From positions 1 to 46,880 of the forward strand of contig CALVAQ010000017.1 in assembly GCA_944325595.1 (NCBI GenBank): a DNA stretch of 46,880 nucleotides, written 5' to 3'. A program made the translations under genes and the position numbers. Below, one piece after another: positions 32,124-42,184 of the stretch (the stretch's first letter is position 1; the number at the start of each line of letters is the position of its first letter). The notes below the pieces were generated by a model. The model worked only from the letters and a program-made list of their open reading frames with translations. It did no database searches and was not told the DNA's origin. Source of the stretch: Candidatus Gastranaerophilales bacterium. Lineage in GTDB: Bacteria > Cyanobacteriota > Vampirovibrionia > Gastranaerophilales > Gastranaerophilaceae.

Positions 32124-35108
32124 ATGCCTGATAAAAAAACACTTGTACTGATAGATGGTCACGCACTGGCTTTTCGCAGCTTTTTTGCACTGGAAAGAAC
32201 CGGTATGAAAACCTCCGACAAAGAACCGACATGGGCTGTATTCGGTTTTTTTAAGGCGGTATTTGACCTATTGAAAAATCCCAAAATAAACCCCGACTGC
32301 ATTGCAGTAGCTTTTGATGTCAGCCATCATACCTTCAGAACCGAAAAGTTTGAAGAATACAAGGCAAACAGAGAACAAATGCCCGATACAATGAGAAGCC
32401 AGATGGGGCTGATTATGGAGGGGCTAAAAGCCTTTAATATCCCTATTTATACAAAAGAAGGCTACGAAGCGGATGATGTCATCGGAACAATTGTCGATAA
32501 AGCATCAAAACTCGGTCACAAAACAATAATTCTGACAGGTGATCAGGATGCATTTCAACTTGTGGACAGAGAAGGCAGTGTAAGCGTACTTATTCCGTCC
32601 AAGGGAGAACTTGTGGAGTATGACTGGGCAAGGGTTTATAACAAACTCGGAGTTTATCCTGATCAGGTTGTTGATTACAAAGCTTTGAGAGGTGATACAT
32701 CTGACAATATACCCGGCATAAAAGGTATCGGGGAGAAAACGGCGGTAAAACTGCTTGATCGTTTCCAAACACTGGACAATGTGCTTGCGCACATAGATGA
32801 TGTTGACGGAAAGTCGCTTAAAGAAAAACTCCAGAGCGGAGTTGAAATGGCAAAGTTGAGTTATTTCCTTGCCACAATAAAAAAAGATGTTCCCATAGAT
32901 TTTGATTTTGAAAAGACAAATCTGGAAATGCCCGATATCGAACAGGTTCAAAATTTTTTGAAACGGGTTCAATTTTTCAGTTTTTTGAAAAACTTACCGG
33001 AGATTTTGAGACCATTTAACGTCTGCACACTTGCTTCAAGACCGGAAAATATCGATTCTGCCGAAATGAAAAAACAGCAGACAGCCGATGAAAAACTCAT
33101 TGATTTTATCAGTCTCAAAGATGGTACAAGAGTTGAAAAGACAACTCAAAATGAACCTGCAGCAGAAAAAGCAGACACACCGGTGCAGCAGAATTTGTTT
33201 TCAAATCAGCTTGGATTATTTGCTTCTGCACCGGCAGAGAGGTCAAATACACTTAAAAATGAAAGAAAAACAATAGTTACGGAAAAAGATTTTGAAGAAC
33301 TTGTAAAAACTCTTCAACAGCAAAGTCTTATTGCGATTGATACGGAAACGACTTCCGTAAATGCACTGGAAGCTGACCTTGTCGGAATTTCTCTTGCGTA
33401 CAATGAAGAGATTACCGCAAAAGACGGTCATGTTGTAATAAATGACAACGACGGACAAACAAAATCATTTTATATTCCTGTTTTTCACAAAGTCGGAGAC
33501 CAGCTGGATATGGACTATGTTCTGCGAGGTCTAAAGCCGGTATTTGAAAGTGAAAATATTTTCAAAACATTTCAAAACGCAAAATATGAAATAAATACGC
33601 TCAGAAAATACGATATTACTTTGTGCGGGATTATTTTTGATACAATGCTTGCCAGCTATGTAAATGACCCGTCAAGAAAACACGGTCTAAAAACCCAGTC
33701 AGCAGAAAACCTTGATTATTTTATGACAGAGATAGATGAGCTTATCGGCAAGGGCAAAAAACAAATCACAATGGACGATGTACCAATAGAAAAAGCATCT
33801 GATTATGCATGTGATGATGCGTTTGTTACGCTGGAACTCACGAGATACTGGCAGAAAAAACTGGATGATGAGTCGAAAAAACTCCTGTATGAAATAGAAG
33901 TTCCAACCTGTCTTGTACTTGCCGAAATGGAAGCCGGAGGCGTATCTTTGGATACTGATTATTTGAACAGTCTTTCAATTGAATTGAATGAAAATATAAA
34001 AGATATTGAAACAAAAATCTATGCACTGGCAGGCGAATCTTTCAATATAAATTCTCCCAAACAGCTTGCTTCAATTTTATTTGAAAAACTCGGCATTGAA
34101 CATAAAACAAAAAAAAGAGGTGCTCAAAAATATTCTACTGATGCCAAAGTACTGGAAGAGCTGGCTAAAGACCATGAAATTGCAAAATATATCATAGAAT
34201 ACAGACAGTATGCAAAGATGAAATCCACATATATTGATGCATTGCCGGAGTTAATCAGTCCTACAGACAGAAAAATTCACACAAACTATAACCAGACAAT
34301 CACCGTAACCGGACGTTTGTCTTCATCAAATCCAAACCTTCAAAATATTCCGGTACGCACCCATCTGGGCAACAGAATCAGGAAAGCTTTTGTTCCTGAA
34401 GACAAGAATGCACAGGTGCTTTTGAGTGCGGATTATTCTCAGATTGAATTGAGACTGCTTGCCCACTGCTCGGGTGATGAAAACCTCATCAAAGCTTTCA
34501 AATCAGGAGAAGATATTCACGCAGAAACAGCGGCAAAAGTTTTTGGTGTCGATTTAAAAGAGGTTACAAAAGAACAAAGAAGCCGTGCCAAGGCAGTAAA
34601 TTTCGGCATTGTCTACGGTCAAACCAGATACGGACTTGCTTCCGCCTTAAACATTTCAAATGCCGAAGCGCAGATGTTTATTGACAAATACTTTGAAACT
34701 TATCCGAAAGTAAAAGAGTATATGGACAAATCCGTCCAGAATGCATACAACTACGGCTATGCAAAGACAATATACGGCAGAAAAAGATATCTGCTCGACG
34801 AACTTATGAGCTCAAACCACAATATCAAAGAATTTGCACAGCGTGCCGCAATAAACACACCATTGCAGGGGGCTGCTGCTGATTTGATAAAAATGGCAAT
34901 GATTGATTTGGAAAAACAGTTAAAAAACAAAAATCTAAAATCGAAGATGATTATGCAGGTGCACGATGAACTCATCCTTGAAACATACAAAGATGAACTT
35001 GATGAAGTTATTGAAGTTGTAAAATCTGCAATGGAGCTAAATCAGCCGCTGGCAGTGCCGCTTGTTGTTGATTTTGCATACGGACCATCGTGGATGGAGG
35101 CAGAATAA
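32124..35108 (+). CDS. polA: DNA polymerase I
   Basis: 994 aa from the ATG at 32124; a TTG at 32109 is in frame but less likely. The three domains are complete. The 5' nuclease (residues 1-300) has LVLIDGHALAFRSFFAL, YEADDVIGTI and GDTSDNIPGIKGIGEKTA. The 3'-5' proofreading domain (about 385-610) has AIDTETTSV with the Asp-x-Glu pair, so proofreading looks active, unlike in several bacteria. The polymerase domain has SADYSQIELRLLAHCSGD, RAKAVNFGIVYGQTRYGLA and MQVHDELILE. It fills gaps in repair and Okazaki processing. A small secreted-protein gene follows immediately. Confidence 0.97.
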   Translation: MPDKKTLVLIDGHALAFRSFFALERTGMKTSDKEPTWAVFGFFKAVFDLLKNPKINPDCIAVAFDVSHHTFRTEKFEEYKANREQMPDTMRSQMGLIMEGLKAFNIPIYTKEGYEADDVIGTIVDKASKLGHKTIILTGDQDAFQLVDREGSVSVLIPSKGELVEYDWARVYNKLGVYPDQVVDYKALRGDTSDNIPGIKGIGEKTAVKLLDRFQTLDNVLAHIDDVDGKSLKEKLQSGVEMAKLSYFLATIKKDVPIDFDFEKTNLEMPDIEQVQNFLKRVQFFSFLKNLPEILRPFNVCTLASRPENIDSAEMKKQQTADEKLIDFISLKDGTRVEKTTQNEPAAEKADTPVQQNLFSNQLGLFASAPAERSNTLKNERKTIVTEKDFEELVKTLQQQSLIAIDTETTSVNALEADLVGISLAYNEEITAKDGHVVINDNDGQTKSFYIPVFHKVGDQLDMDYVLRGLKPVFESENIFKTFQNAKYEINTLRKYDITLCGIIFDTMLASYVNDPSRKHGLKTQSAENLDYFMTEIDELIGKGKKQITMDDVPIEKASDYACDDAFVTLELTRYWQKKLDDESKKLLYEIEVPTCLVLAEMEAGGVSLDTDYLNSLSIELNENIKDIETKIYALAGESFNINSPKQLASILFEKLGIEHKTKKRGAQKYSTDAKVLEELAKDHEIAKYIIEYRQYAKMKSTYIDALPELISPTDRKIHTNYNQTITVTGRLSSSNPNLQNIPVRTHLGNRIRKAFVPEDKNAQVLLSADYSQIELRLLAHCSGDENLIKAFKSGEDIHAETAAKVFGVDLKEVTKEQRSRAKAVNFGIVYGQTRYGLASALNISNAEAQMFIDKYFETYPKVKEYMDKSVQNAYNYGYAKTIYGRKRYLLDELMSSNHNIKEFAQRAAINTPLQGAAADLIKMAMIDLEKQLKNKNLKSKMIMQVHDELILETYKDELDEVIEVVKSAMELNQPLAVPLVVDFAYGPSWMEAE

Positions 35109-35109
35109 A

Positions 35110-35517
35110 ATGTTTAAAAAGTTATATATTTTGTTGATATTGTTTGTTTCGGTATTTTTGATATCACAAAATACCTGTTTTGCTTCATCTGCACAAACAA
35201 CTGCAAATTATACAAATTACAAAGAATGTATCAGACAGTACAAACTTCCGGTTCAAAAGCTGTACTTTCTGGCTGTGTCCGCAATACCCGCAAACAAATA
35301 TGAAATAAAAGAAATGCAATCTCGAAACGGATATGTAATTTTTGAAGCTGACGGCAGAGAGTTTCTGCTCACGGCGATGAAAAAAGACAAATCATACAGC
35401 CATCTCAGATTGACCCCGTGTGACAACAACTACTACTTTTCACCGTCAATCCCACAGAAGATTTTCAGATATATTGATGTAAATTTCAATGAAGAAGTCA
35501 AAGAATTAAAATTTTAA
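35110..35517 (+). CDS. Small secreted protein, unknown
   Basis: 135 aa from the ATG one base after the polA stop. A signal peptide (residues 1-25, MFKKLYILLILFVSVFLIS, cleavage after CFA) is followed by a compact domain with VQKLYFLAVSAIPANKYEI and NGYVIFEADGREFLLTAM. The family is not recognised. It resembles in size and style the secreted protein at 2983-3570 (both have a short beta-rich C-terminal domain), but relatedness is not demonstrable by eye. It is cotranscribed with polA. Confidence 0.75.
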   Translation: MFKKLYILLILFVSVFLISQNTCFASSAQTTANYTNYKECIRQYKLPVQKLYFLAVSAIPANKYEIKEMQSRNGYVIFEADGREFLLTAMKKDKSYSHLRLTPCDNNYYFSPSIPQKIFRYIDVNFNEEVKELKF

Positions 35518-36471
35518 CTACATTCCGATATTCTGGTCGAGTTTCAGTTCTTCAATAAGCTCAAAAACAGCGACCATTTGTTCATAGACTCTTTCGTAAA
35601 GTTCTTTTCTTTTTATTGTATTAAAAGGAGAAAAGACTTCAAAAAATCTTTCACCCGAACTTAAAAATAAAAATACATGTCCTTTATCAAAAACACAATA
35701 TGTTCTGTTTTTTTCTTCAGGGTCTCTGGTAAAACTGTTTCCTGCCTTTTGTAATCTTTCCATAAAAGCAGTTGTTAAAAGATATCTTGCCTCTATCTGG
35801 TCTGTAGAGTATACATTATATATTTTTTCAAACGCAGGGTCTTCAAGATACACCCTGTGCAAATTGCCGGCATCCGAATAATATTCATCCGGTCGGACTA
35901 TGGTAGTACCTGTAAAAGTTTTATTTGATGTTACTTTTATTATTAATCCGTAAAAGGCAGCAGATGTATCTTTTATTACACTTCCTGTTTCTTTGTTTAT
36001 GAATCTTACTCCTGTTCCGTTATGTATACTGGACTCTTGTATAATAATATCCAGATTTTTATATTTTCCGGCAATTATATCATCAGTATTGCAAAATGAT
36101 GCTTTTGGAAATATTTTGTATTCTTTTAGTTCCTCAAATGTAATTGCTTCTGTTTTTAATCGATGAAAATCACCGAATACGCTTAATATTACAGGCAGTA
36201 ATTTGTCTTTTACTTCTATTGGAAAGGTTTTGAAACTTAAAGCAAAAGCTAATATATAAACTAACGGAAAAACGCAAAACAGAATAAATGCTTTTATTGA
36301 GCCATCTATTGGTAAAACAAAAACAATAATAACAGCTATTGAAAAATAAGCTATTGCCTTTTCTTTAAATTCTTCCAATATCTTTACTCTTCTTTTTTCA
36401 ATGTCTTCAAGATATGGCTCGATTTGTGTTTTGTATACTTCATCAAAAACCGGTTTTAGATTTTCATCCAT
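35518..36471 (-). CDS. DUF3137-family membrane protein
   Basis: 317 aa. Two membrane helices (residues about 40-80) come first, then a soluble region with FCNTDDIIAGKYKNLDIIIQ, TGTTIVRPDEY and the family hallmark DPAFEKIYNVYSTDQIEARY followed by LLTTAFMERL. DUF3137 proteins have no known biochemical role; they resemble membrane-anchored sensors. GGAGA lies eight bases before the ATG. Its stop directly abuts the stop of the convergent secreted-protein gene. Confidence 0.8.
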   Translation of the reverse strand: MDENLKPVFDEVYKTQIEPYLEDIEKRRVKILEEFKEKAIAYFSIAVIIVFVLPIDGSIKAFILFCVFPLVYILAFALSFKTFPIEVKDKLLPVILSVFGDFHRLKTEAITFEELKEYKIFPKASFCNTDDIIAGKYKNLDIIIQESSIHNGTGVRFINKETGSVIKDTSAAFYGLIIKVTSNKTFTGTTIVRPDEYYSDAGNLHRVYLEDPAFEKIYNVYSTDQIEARYLLTTAFMERLQKAGNSFTRDPEEKNRTYCVFDKGHVFLFLSSGERFFEVFSPFNTIKRKELYERVYEQMVAVFELIEELKLDQNIGM

Positions 36472-36679
36472 TATAAATTCTCCGTTTAATAGTTTATTGA
36501 AATTATAATTTATTTTCTGTCTTTTATGTTCGGTTGTTTATACTAGAAATTATTTTTTATGTTGCTGTGAATATTTCTGTATAAATATTTACACGATATT
36601 ATGTTTAAGCTATTATGAAATTTCCCTTTATTTAGTTGCCGATTAATATTTTAAGAAAAAGTATAAAACAGGATAAAAG

Positions 36680-37966
36680 ATGATACAGCCGAACTCAATA
36701 TATTCAAAAATAATGCCGACTTTTCATCCGGCACAGCCGAAAAAGAAAACCAAAAGCGAAGAAGTTAAAGAAATTATTCAAGACCCGAATGATCCTCTTG
36801 CGAAATATCCGCTTCGTGCACTGGGTTATTCAAATGAAGCAGGGGCAGCAGTTTCTGCCATGCCGGTGTGGGGAAAAACAGCGGAAGTCTTGCTCTGGAT
36901 TCCTGCTTTGATGTATCTTGGCGCTGATATTTATGACAAATACAGAAGAGGAAAAGAAGGCGATTATTCAAAAGCTTCTGCCAGTGCAGCTGTCGAACAG
37001 GCTATCTTTCAAGCGCTTGCAAGTGTTATTTTGCCCACCTCCGTGATAAAAATCGGGCAGAGTGCGGCCGGACAAGCAACAAGAGCGGATGGTTCAAATT
37101 TGTCTGCAGCCGTAAAAGAAGAGCTGCTTGAAAAACTTCAGGAAGACTTTTCAAAAGCAAAGTTTGTCAAAGGCGACAGAATAGACGAAAACGGTATTTT
37201 TAAGACAGGAAAACAGTGTGTCTGGGAAAGAATATATGATCAGGGTTTTTTGCATGATTTGGATTCAACAAGAGACAACCTTCGAAAAAGGGGCTTTTTC
37301 AAAAGAGTTATAGACTTTTTCGGTCATTCTTCAGGACTCAATGCCGCATCAAAAGCAAATAGAAACGCTGTTGAAAAATATTTAAAAAGCAATGTTGATG
37401 AAATTTTTGAAAAACAACTGCTTATTGAAACCGGCACGTTCGAAGATGTTTCCGCTACAGGAAATAAAAAACTTGTTAAAGCATACAAAAAAGCTTTGGC
37501 AAAAGCGGAAAAGAATTTTGAAAAGCTCATTAATGAACGTCCGAATTTTATTGTAGAAAAAATCCTATCATCTTCTGAAGAAAAATACCGGACACTGGCA
37601 GATGCTATAAATGCTGATTTCCCGTCAATCAATGATAAAAAACTGCTGGTTGCCGCAACAGACAAAAGCAGAGAGTTGTCGGCAAAAGTTCTTGAAAAAT
37701 TATCTCAGGTACCTGATTATAAAAAATTAATTGACAACATTGCACAAAAAGCGGAACTTTCAAATGAGATTATAAATAAATTTATTCAGGGCAAAAAACT
37801 TAAACTCGGATTGCTCAAAACAGCGGGCGGCTTTGTTGCTCTCGGATGTTTTGCCGTACCGATTGACAGATTTGTTCACAAATATATTATCAAAAAATTT
37901 GTAGAACCCGGCATTGATAATGTGAAAAATATTCAGGATATGCTGCCTTTTAAGAACAAGAAATAA
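36680..37966 (+). CDS. 428-aa protein of unknown family with two hydrophobic segments
   Basis: Starts MIQPNSIYSKIMPTFHPAQP. Hydrophobic segments at about residues 60-80 (AEVLLWIPALMYLGADIY) and 385-405 (TAGGFVALGCFAVPIDRF) bracket a long helical, Lys/Glu-rich interior. A Ala-rich stretch (AAVEQAIFQALASVILPTS) may also embed in a membrane. No enzyme motif is seen. The 208-base gap upstream is AT-rich with no feature I can name. It converges on the GIY-YIG gene with a 2-base gap. Confidence 0.75.
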   Translation: MIQPNSIYSKIMPTFHPAQPKKKTKSEEVKEIIQDPNDPLAKYPLRALGYSNEAGAAVSAMPVWGKTAEVLLWIPALMYLGADIYDKYRRGKEGDYSKASASAAVEQAIFQALASVILPTSVIKIGQSAAGQATRADGSNLSAAVKEELLEKLQEDFSKAKFVKGDRIDENGIFKTGKQCVWERIYDQGFLHDLDSTRDNLRKRGFFKRVIDFFGHSSGLNAASKANRNAVEKYLKSNVDEIFEKQLLIETGTFEDVSATGNKKLVKAYKKALAKAEKNFEKLINERPNFIVEKILSSSEEKYRTLADAINADFPSINDKKLLVAATDKSRELSAKVLEKLSQVPDYKKLIDNIAQKAELSNEIINKFIQGKKLKLGLLKTAGGFVALGCFAVPIDRFVHKYIIKKFVEPGIDNVKNIQDMLPFKNKK

Positions 37967-37968
37967 AC

Positions 37969-38235
37969 TTATTTAGCAAGATTGTGACTGCTTTTTATCA
38001 ACTCTTCTTTTTGTACTCTCGTCAGACTTTTTATCCTGCACTCTTCTTTCATTGCTTCTGACTTTGTGTCAAATTCTCTCAGATAAACTATTTTTAGCGG
38101 TTTGTGGGACCTTGTATATTTTGCGGCAATACCTGCTTTGTGTTTTTCGAAACGGGTTTCGGGGTCATCAGTGTATCCGCAATACAGCGTATTGTCCACG
38201 GTGAGTATAATATAAGTATAAAATTTCTTTTCCAT
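37969..38235 (-). CDS. GIY-YIG nuclease-domain protein (YhbQ-type)
   Basis: 88 aa, the single-domain UPF0213 size. The core shows YTYIILTVDNTLYCGYTDD (YTYI and YCG standing for GIY and YIG), catalytic-type Arg in ETRFEKHKAG, KYTRSHKPLKIVYLREF, and Glu in EAMKEECRIKSLTR. Members bind branched or damaged DNA; the physiological role is unsettled. It lies 2 bases behind dusB in the same operon. Confidence 0.9.
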   Translation of the reverse strand: MEKKFYTYIILTVDNTLYCGYTDDPETRFEKHKAGIAAKYTRSHKPLKIVYLREFDTKSEAMKEECRIKSLTRVQKEELIKSSHNLAK

Positions 38236-38237
38236 AA

Positions 38238-39278
38238 CTAACCGGCAGCAGTTTCTTTTTGGACTATAGTATCTAAGATTTCAAATATTTTTGAATAGGA
38301 TGTTTCCGTTACGAGTGTTCCCCTGTATACTGCGGCATCTCTTATGCCTCTTATGTAATAAGGATAAAACTTTCGGACAAACTGTAAAGCTACATGTTCG
38401 CCCCTAAGCGCAATTTCATCATTTATGTGGTCTTTTAACAGTTCTATTTTTTGAGAAATATCAAGCTCCGGCAGAATTTCTCCCGTAGAAAAATAATGCT
38501 CTATTCTGTATATCAAATCCGGTGCACCAAGAACGCCTCTTGCTATTGCAACACCGTCTGCACCGGATTGTTCAAGACACTCTTTTGCTCTTTGAGGAGA
38601 TACTATATCACCGTTAGCAAAGACAGGAACGCTTATTTCATTTTTTATTTTTGATATTGCTTTCCAATCAGCCGTACCCGAGTACATTTGTGAACGGGTT
38701 CTGCAGTGAATTGTCATAGCATCGGCTCCGGAGTCTTGCATAAGTTTTGCAAATTCGAAAAAATTCTGCTCCGCTGCAGTATACCCGAGTCTGAATTTTA
38801 CAGTAACAGGTATATCCACCGCATCTTTTACCGCTTTTACTATATCAGATGCAATCTGCGGTGTTCTCATCAGAGCGGAGCCGTCTCCGCCGCATACAAC
38901 TTTTTTTACAGGACAACCCATATTTATATCTACAATATCCGCTCCGGATTTTTGCAAAATTCGGGCAGCTTTTGCCATCATTTCGGGCTTGTGTCCTGAA
39001 ATCTGATAAGCAAGCGGACTTTCATTTTCTTCCCGAACAAGAATTTTTTGATGTTCATCGGGTCTGTTTTGCATCAGCATTTCAGAGCTAATCATCTCTG
39101 TTGTAAGAAGACAGTTTTTTGAAAATTTTCTCACAAGCCGTCTTAGTGGTAAATCCGTAATCCCTGCCATAGGTGCAAGAGCAGAGCAGCTTTTTATTTC
39201 TATATTTCCTATTTTTGTTACCGGTTTATTTTTTTGCTGTGTTTTTTGTTTTTGCTGCTGCCGGCTTTGTGTTGTCAT
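38238..39278 (-). CDS. dusB: tRNA-dihydrouridine synthase (DusB-type)
   Basis: 346 aa. A flavin TIM barrel reducing specific uridines in tRNA with NADPH. Motifs: ALAPMAGITDLPLRRLVR, TTEMISSEML, VDINMGCPVKKVVCGGDGSA with the catalytic Cys, IPVTVKFRLGY, MTIHCRTRSQMYSGTADW, FANGDI and GADGVAIARGVLGAP. The helical C-terminal domain follows. The first 20 residues are a Gln/Lys/Thr-rich tail encoded where the gene overlaps the end of the TPR gene by 53 bases; no later start codon precedes the barrel. Confidence 0.93.
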   Translation of the reverse strand: MTTQSRQQQKQKTQQKNKPVTKIGNIEIKSCSALAPMAGITDLPLRRLVRKFSKNCLLTTEMISSEMLMQNRPDEHQKILVREENESPLAYQISGHKPEMMAKAARILQKSGADIVDINMGCPVKKVVCGGDGSALMRTPQIASDIVKAVKDAVDIPVTVKFRLGYTAAEQNFFEFAKLMQDSGADAMTIHCRTRSQMYSGTADWKAISKIKNEISVPVFANGDIVSPQRAKECLEQSGADGVAIARGVLGAPDLIYRIEHYFSTGEILPELDISQKIELLKDHINDEIALRGEHVALQFVRKFYPYYIRGIRDAAVYRGTLVTETSYSKIFEILDTIVQKETAAG

Positions 39279-41439
39279 AGTTTCTTAATTCCTGTATTCT
39301 CTTTGCGGAGTATCTCGTATAGTCGTTTGTTTCTCCGGCTTTTTGAGTTTCTGAGAGGTATTTTTTGTGATAAAAAAGAGCGTTTGCATATTGTCCGAGA
39401 TAATCATAATCAATTGCTATGGAATAGTTTGCAATAAGCATCTGCGGATTGTACATGAGTGCTTTTTTGTAATCGTTTATTGCCTGTGCGTATTTTTTCT
39501 GTGCATCATAAACCATTCCTCTGTAATAATATGCATTTGAGTCTTTGGGATCCTGTGTAATCACCTGAGACAAAAGGTTCAAGGCTTTTGGATATTGTTT
39601 TTGCTCCAAAAGCGATACAGCTTCATCCATTTTGGCTGTATTTTCCTGCTCAATTACATATGTCAAAAGCTCTTTTGTATTTTTGTTGTTCGGATCCAGA
39701 GCCAGAGCTTTGTTTGCATAGCTTTTTGCGAGTGCAAAATTTTCAATGTTTGAATAAGCCAGCGCTGCATAATATGTAGTGTCTGCATTTTTGGGATCCA
39801 ATTCCAGTGATTTTACATAGTATTTTGCAGCGGCAGCATTGTCATTTAAGGACTGGTAGCAGGCTCCTATCCCGACAAGAGACTCGGGTGTTGAGGGAAC
39901 AATTTTTTGATACATTGCAATTGCTTCCTGAAATTTCTTTTGATTAAAAAGCTCCGATGCTTTTGAATATAAAAGAGAACCCGTCTCTGCAGCGAGTGCC
40001 GCCAGCTGTTTTTGGACAAGTCCGTTTTCGGGGAACAACCCTTTAGCATCGGTCAAAACGGAGCGTGCTTTGTCAAAATTTCCCTGCTGCTGATATGCCT
40101 GAGCAAGGTTTATGTAGGCATCTTCGTTTTTAGGATTAAGTTTTATTGCTTGATTGTAGTAAGTTATTGCATCGGCTGTTTTTCCGGCTTTGTGCAATTC
40201 GTAAGCATATCTGTATGTCAAATCCGCATTTTGAGGTTCTTTTTGCAATTGTCCGTATACAAAAGCAAGCCTTTGTTCGGGAGACATATCAGCTTCGTAC
40301 ATTTCATACATTTCATCTTTTATATTTTGATTTGAGGGCTCTAGATTCAAAGCAAGCTTGTAGTTCTGCATTGCCGCTTCTTTGTTTCCCATTGCTCTGT
40401 AACACTGAGCTTTGTACAAATATGCCTGCATATAATTCGGATTGTATTCAATAATTGTGTCATATGCCTCAATAGCTGTTTCGTAGTCTTTTTGAGCCTG
40501 ATAAAGTGTACCCAGATTCAGCCTTGTCGTAATATTTGAAGGGTTAAGCTCCTCAGCTTTTGTGTATTCCTGAAGTGCAGCGGAAAAATCATTCTTTTTT
40601 TGATAAACAGCGCCAAGATTTGCATGTGCTTCCGCATCATCGGGATTTTGTGCTATTCTTTGTTTCCAGATGTTTTCTAAAGATGTCAAAACTTCCTGAT
40701 TGTCGCCGGATTTAGTTAAAGACAGGTTGTATTCTTTTATCGCCTTGTCTGTTTTGCCAAGGCGCTCATAGGCTCCTGCCAGTTTGAGATGCAGATTGGT
40801 ATTCTGCGGATCGGAAATTATTGCCTGCTCCAGATAGTTCACAGCCTGCTCGTTAAGATTTATTATGTAATAAATTTCACCCAGATTGGAAAGAGAAGCT
40901 TTTCTGTAGTTTACATCGTTTTGTGCTTTTTGAAATTCCGTTACCGCTGCAGCAAACTCGCCCTGTGCTCTCAGGGATTTACCCATCATATATCTGCCTT
41001 TGGGTGTCTGGTCTGCGTTTATCGCATAGAGTATGTTGTCGAGGTTTTCCTCCATTGTGTTCAAATCAGTAATATACTGCGCATCAACCGGAGAATTGTC
41101 ATAATATTTCATATAAAAAATAGCGGAACGCAAATCGTTTGCAGCTTTGTTGTAATCTGTTGCCTGATTATTGTAATACTGGGCACGCATGAGATATGAA
41201 TTCACCAGTTGTATTCTTGAAGACTTGTCCGCAGAATTTTCTCTGAGTGCTTTTCGAAACTCCGTAATTGCGTTTGTGTACTGGTTTGCTTTCATATAAG
41301 CCATTCCGTTTGTATAGAAGGTGCTGACCTGCTCGGGATAATCGCCCTGATAAGCAACAGGAATAACAGGTTCCTGCGCACCGGCACATAGCCCCATTGC
41401 TGCTAACAAAAACATCGTAACCAGAACTCTTTTTTTCAT
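39226..41439 (-). CDS. Large exported TPR protein
   Basis: 737 aa from the ATG at 41439, which opens a signal peptide (MKKRVLVTMFLLAAMGLCAGA); five upstream codons are in frame but unneeded. The mature protein is almost entirely TPR units, at least fourteen, for example NPDDAEAHANLGAVYQKKND and YNPNYMQAYLYKAQCYRAMG. It probably acts as a periplasmic or outer-membrane scaffold. The tail is Lys/Ala/Thr-rich. The final 53 bases also encode the dusB N-terminus in another frame, so transcription is shared. Confidence 0.9.
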   Translation of the reverse strand: MKKRVLVTMFLLAAMGLCAGAQEPVIPVAYQGDYPEQVSTFYTNGMAYMKANQYTNAITEFRKALRENSADKSSRIQLVNSYLMRAQYYNNQATDYNKAANDLRSAIFYMKYYDNSPVDAQYITDLNTMEENLDNILYAINADQTPKGRYMMGKSLRAQGEFAAAVTEFQKAQNDVNYRKASLSNLGEIYYIINLNEQAVNYLEQAIISDPQNTNLHLKLAGAYERLGKTDKAIKEYNLSLTKSGDNQEVLTSLENIWKQRIAQNPDDAEAHANLGAVYQKKNDFSAALQEYTKAEELNPSNITTRLNLGTLYQAQKDYETAIEAYDTIIEYNPNYMQAYLYKAQCYRAMGNKEAAMQNYKLALNLEPSNQNIKDEMYEMYEADMSPEQRLAFVYGQLQKEPQNADLTYRYAYELHKAGKTADAITYYNQAIKLNPKNEDAYINLAQAYQQQGNFDKARSVLTDAKGLFPENGLVQKQLAALAAETGSLLYSKASELFNQKKFQEAIAMYQKIVPSTPESLVGIGACYQSLNDNAAAAKYYVKSLELDPKNADTTYYAALAYSNIENFALAKSYANKALALDPNNKNTKELLTYVIEQENTAKMDEAVSLLEQKQYPKALNLLSQVITQDPKDSNAYYYRGMVYDAQKKYAQAINDYKKALMYNPQMLIANYSIAIDYDYLGQYANALFYHKKYLSETQKAGETNDYTRYSAKRIQELRNYDNTKPAAAKTKNTAKK

Positions 41440-41518
41440 ATTGCTGCCTTTCATGAATTTGGCTTACAAAGTATGGCAAAATATATATTATAATTCTATA
41501 TCAAATCCTGCAATAATC

Positions 41519-41929
41519 CTAATGTTTATTATCCTGTTTTTGCTTAAGATAATCTTTAAAACTTTTTTTATTTACCTTATAACCGCAGCCTTCGTGCAGT
41601 TCCGCCGGATAATTTATTCTCGGTGCGGGATATTTTTTACACATAGGCAGCCTTTTTTCATATACTGAGCACAAACCTTCTTTTGTTACATATTTGCAGG
41701 CAAAAATCAGGTTTCCGAACTCATCTTTTCCCTTGATATAAAACCTTTTGTATGCGGGATACAAAAATTGCATGATTTTGAATTCTTTTTCCGTGTATGT
41801 ATCAAAACTGTACATATAATTGCAGCATTTTCCGCATTTTTTGCATTCTCCGGTAATTTCGTAGCTTATTTTTTCCGGTACGAAATAAGACAAAAATTCC
41901 CAGTAAAGCGATTTAATCAAACTCAGCAT
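41519..41929 (-). CDS. Short YkgJ-type cysteine-cluster protein
   Basis: 136 aa. GECKKCGKCCNYMYSFDTY, then FACKYVTKEGLCSVYEKRLP and MCKKYPAP match the YkgJ/UPF0153 pattern, which is likely to bind a metal or Fe-S cluster. An N-terminal helix (SLIKSLYWEFLSYFV) may associate with the membrane. It is shorter than the relative at 10421-11164 and lacks that protein's first cysteine group. Function unknown. Confidence 0.8.
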   Translation of the reverse strand: MLSLIKSLYWEFLSYFVPEKISYEITGECKKCGKCCNYMYSFDTYTEKEFKIMQFLYPAYKRFYIKGKDEFGNLIFACKYVTKEGLCSVYEKRLPMCKKYPAPRINYPAELHEGCGYKVNKKSFKDYLKQKQDNKH

Positions 41930-42184
41930 AGCTAATATTATATACCTTTACTAAAAAATATGCTCTGCTTAATTTATTCTGGTAATAAATTTACAAAAAT
42001 GTTTCAATTTCTAAAATACATATTGCATCAAAAACTTTACCATGTATGATTATAGAGTCAGAAAAGTTACCCGACAATTTAATACACACGCAGCTAATAC
42101 AAATTGGCTTTATTTTTGTTGTATAAGTTGTCTTTATATTAATCACACCCAACGTTTACAATTACACTAAGGAAAGGTAATAAA

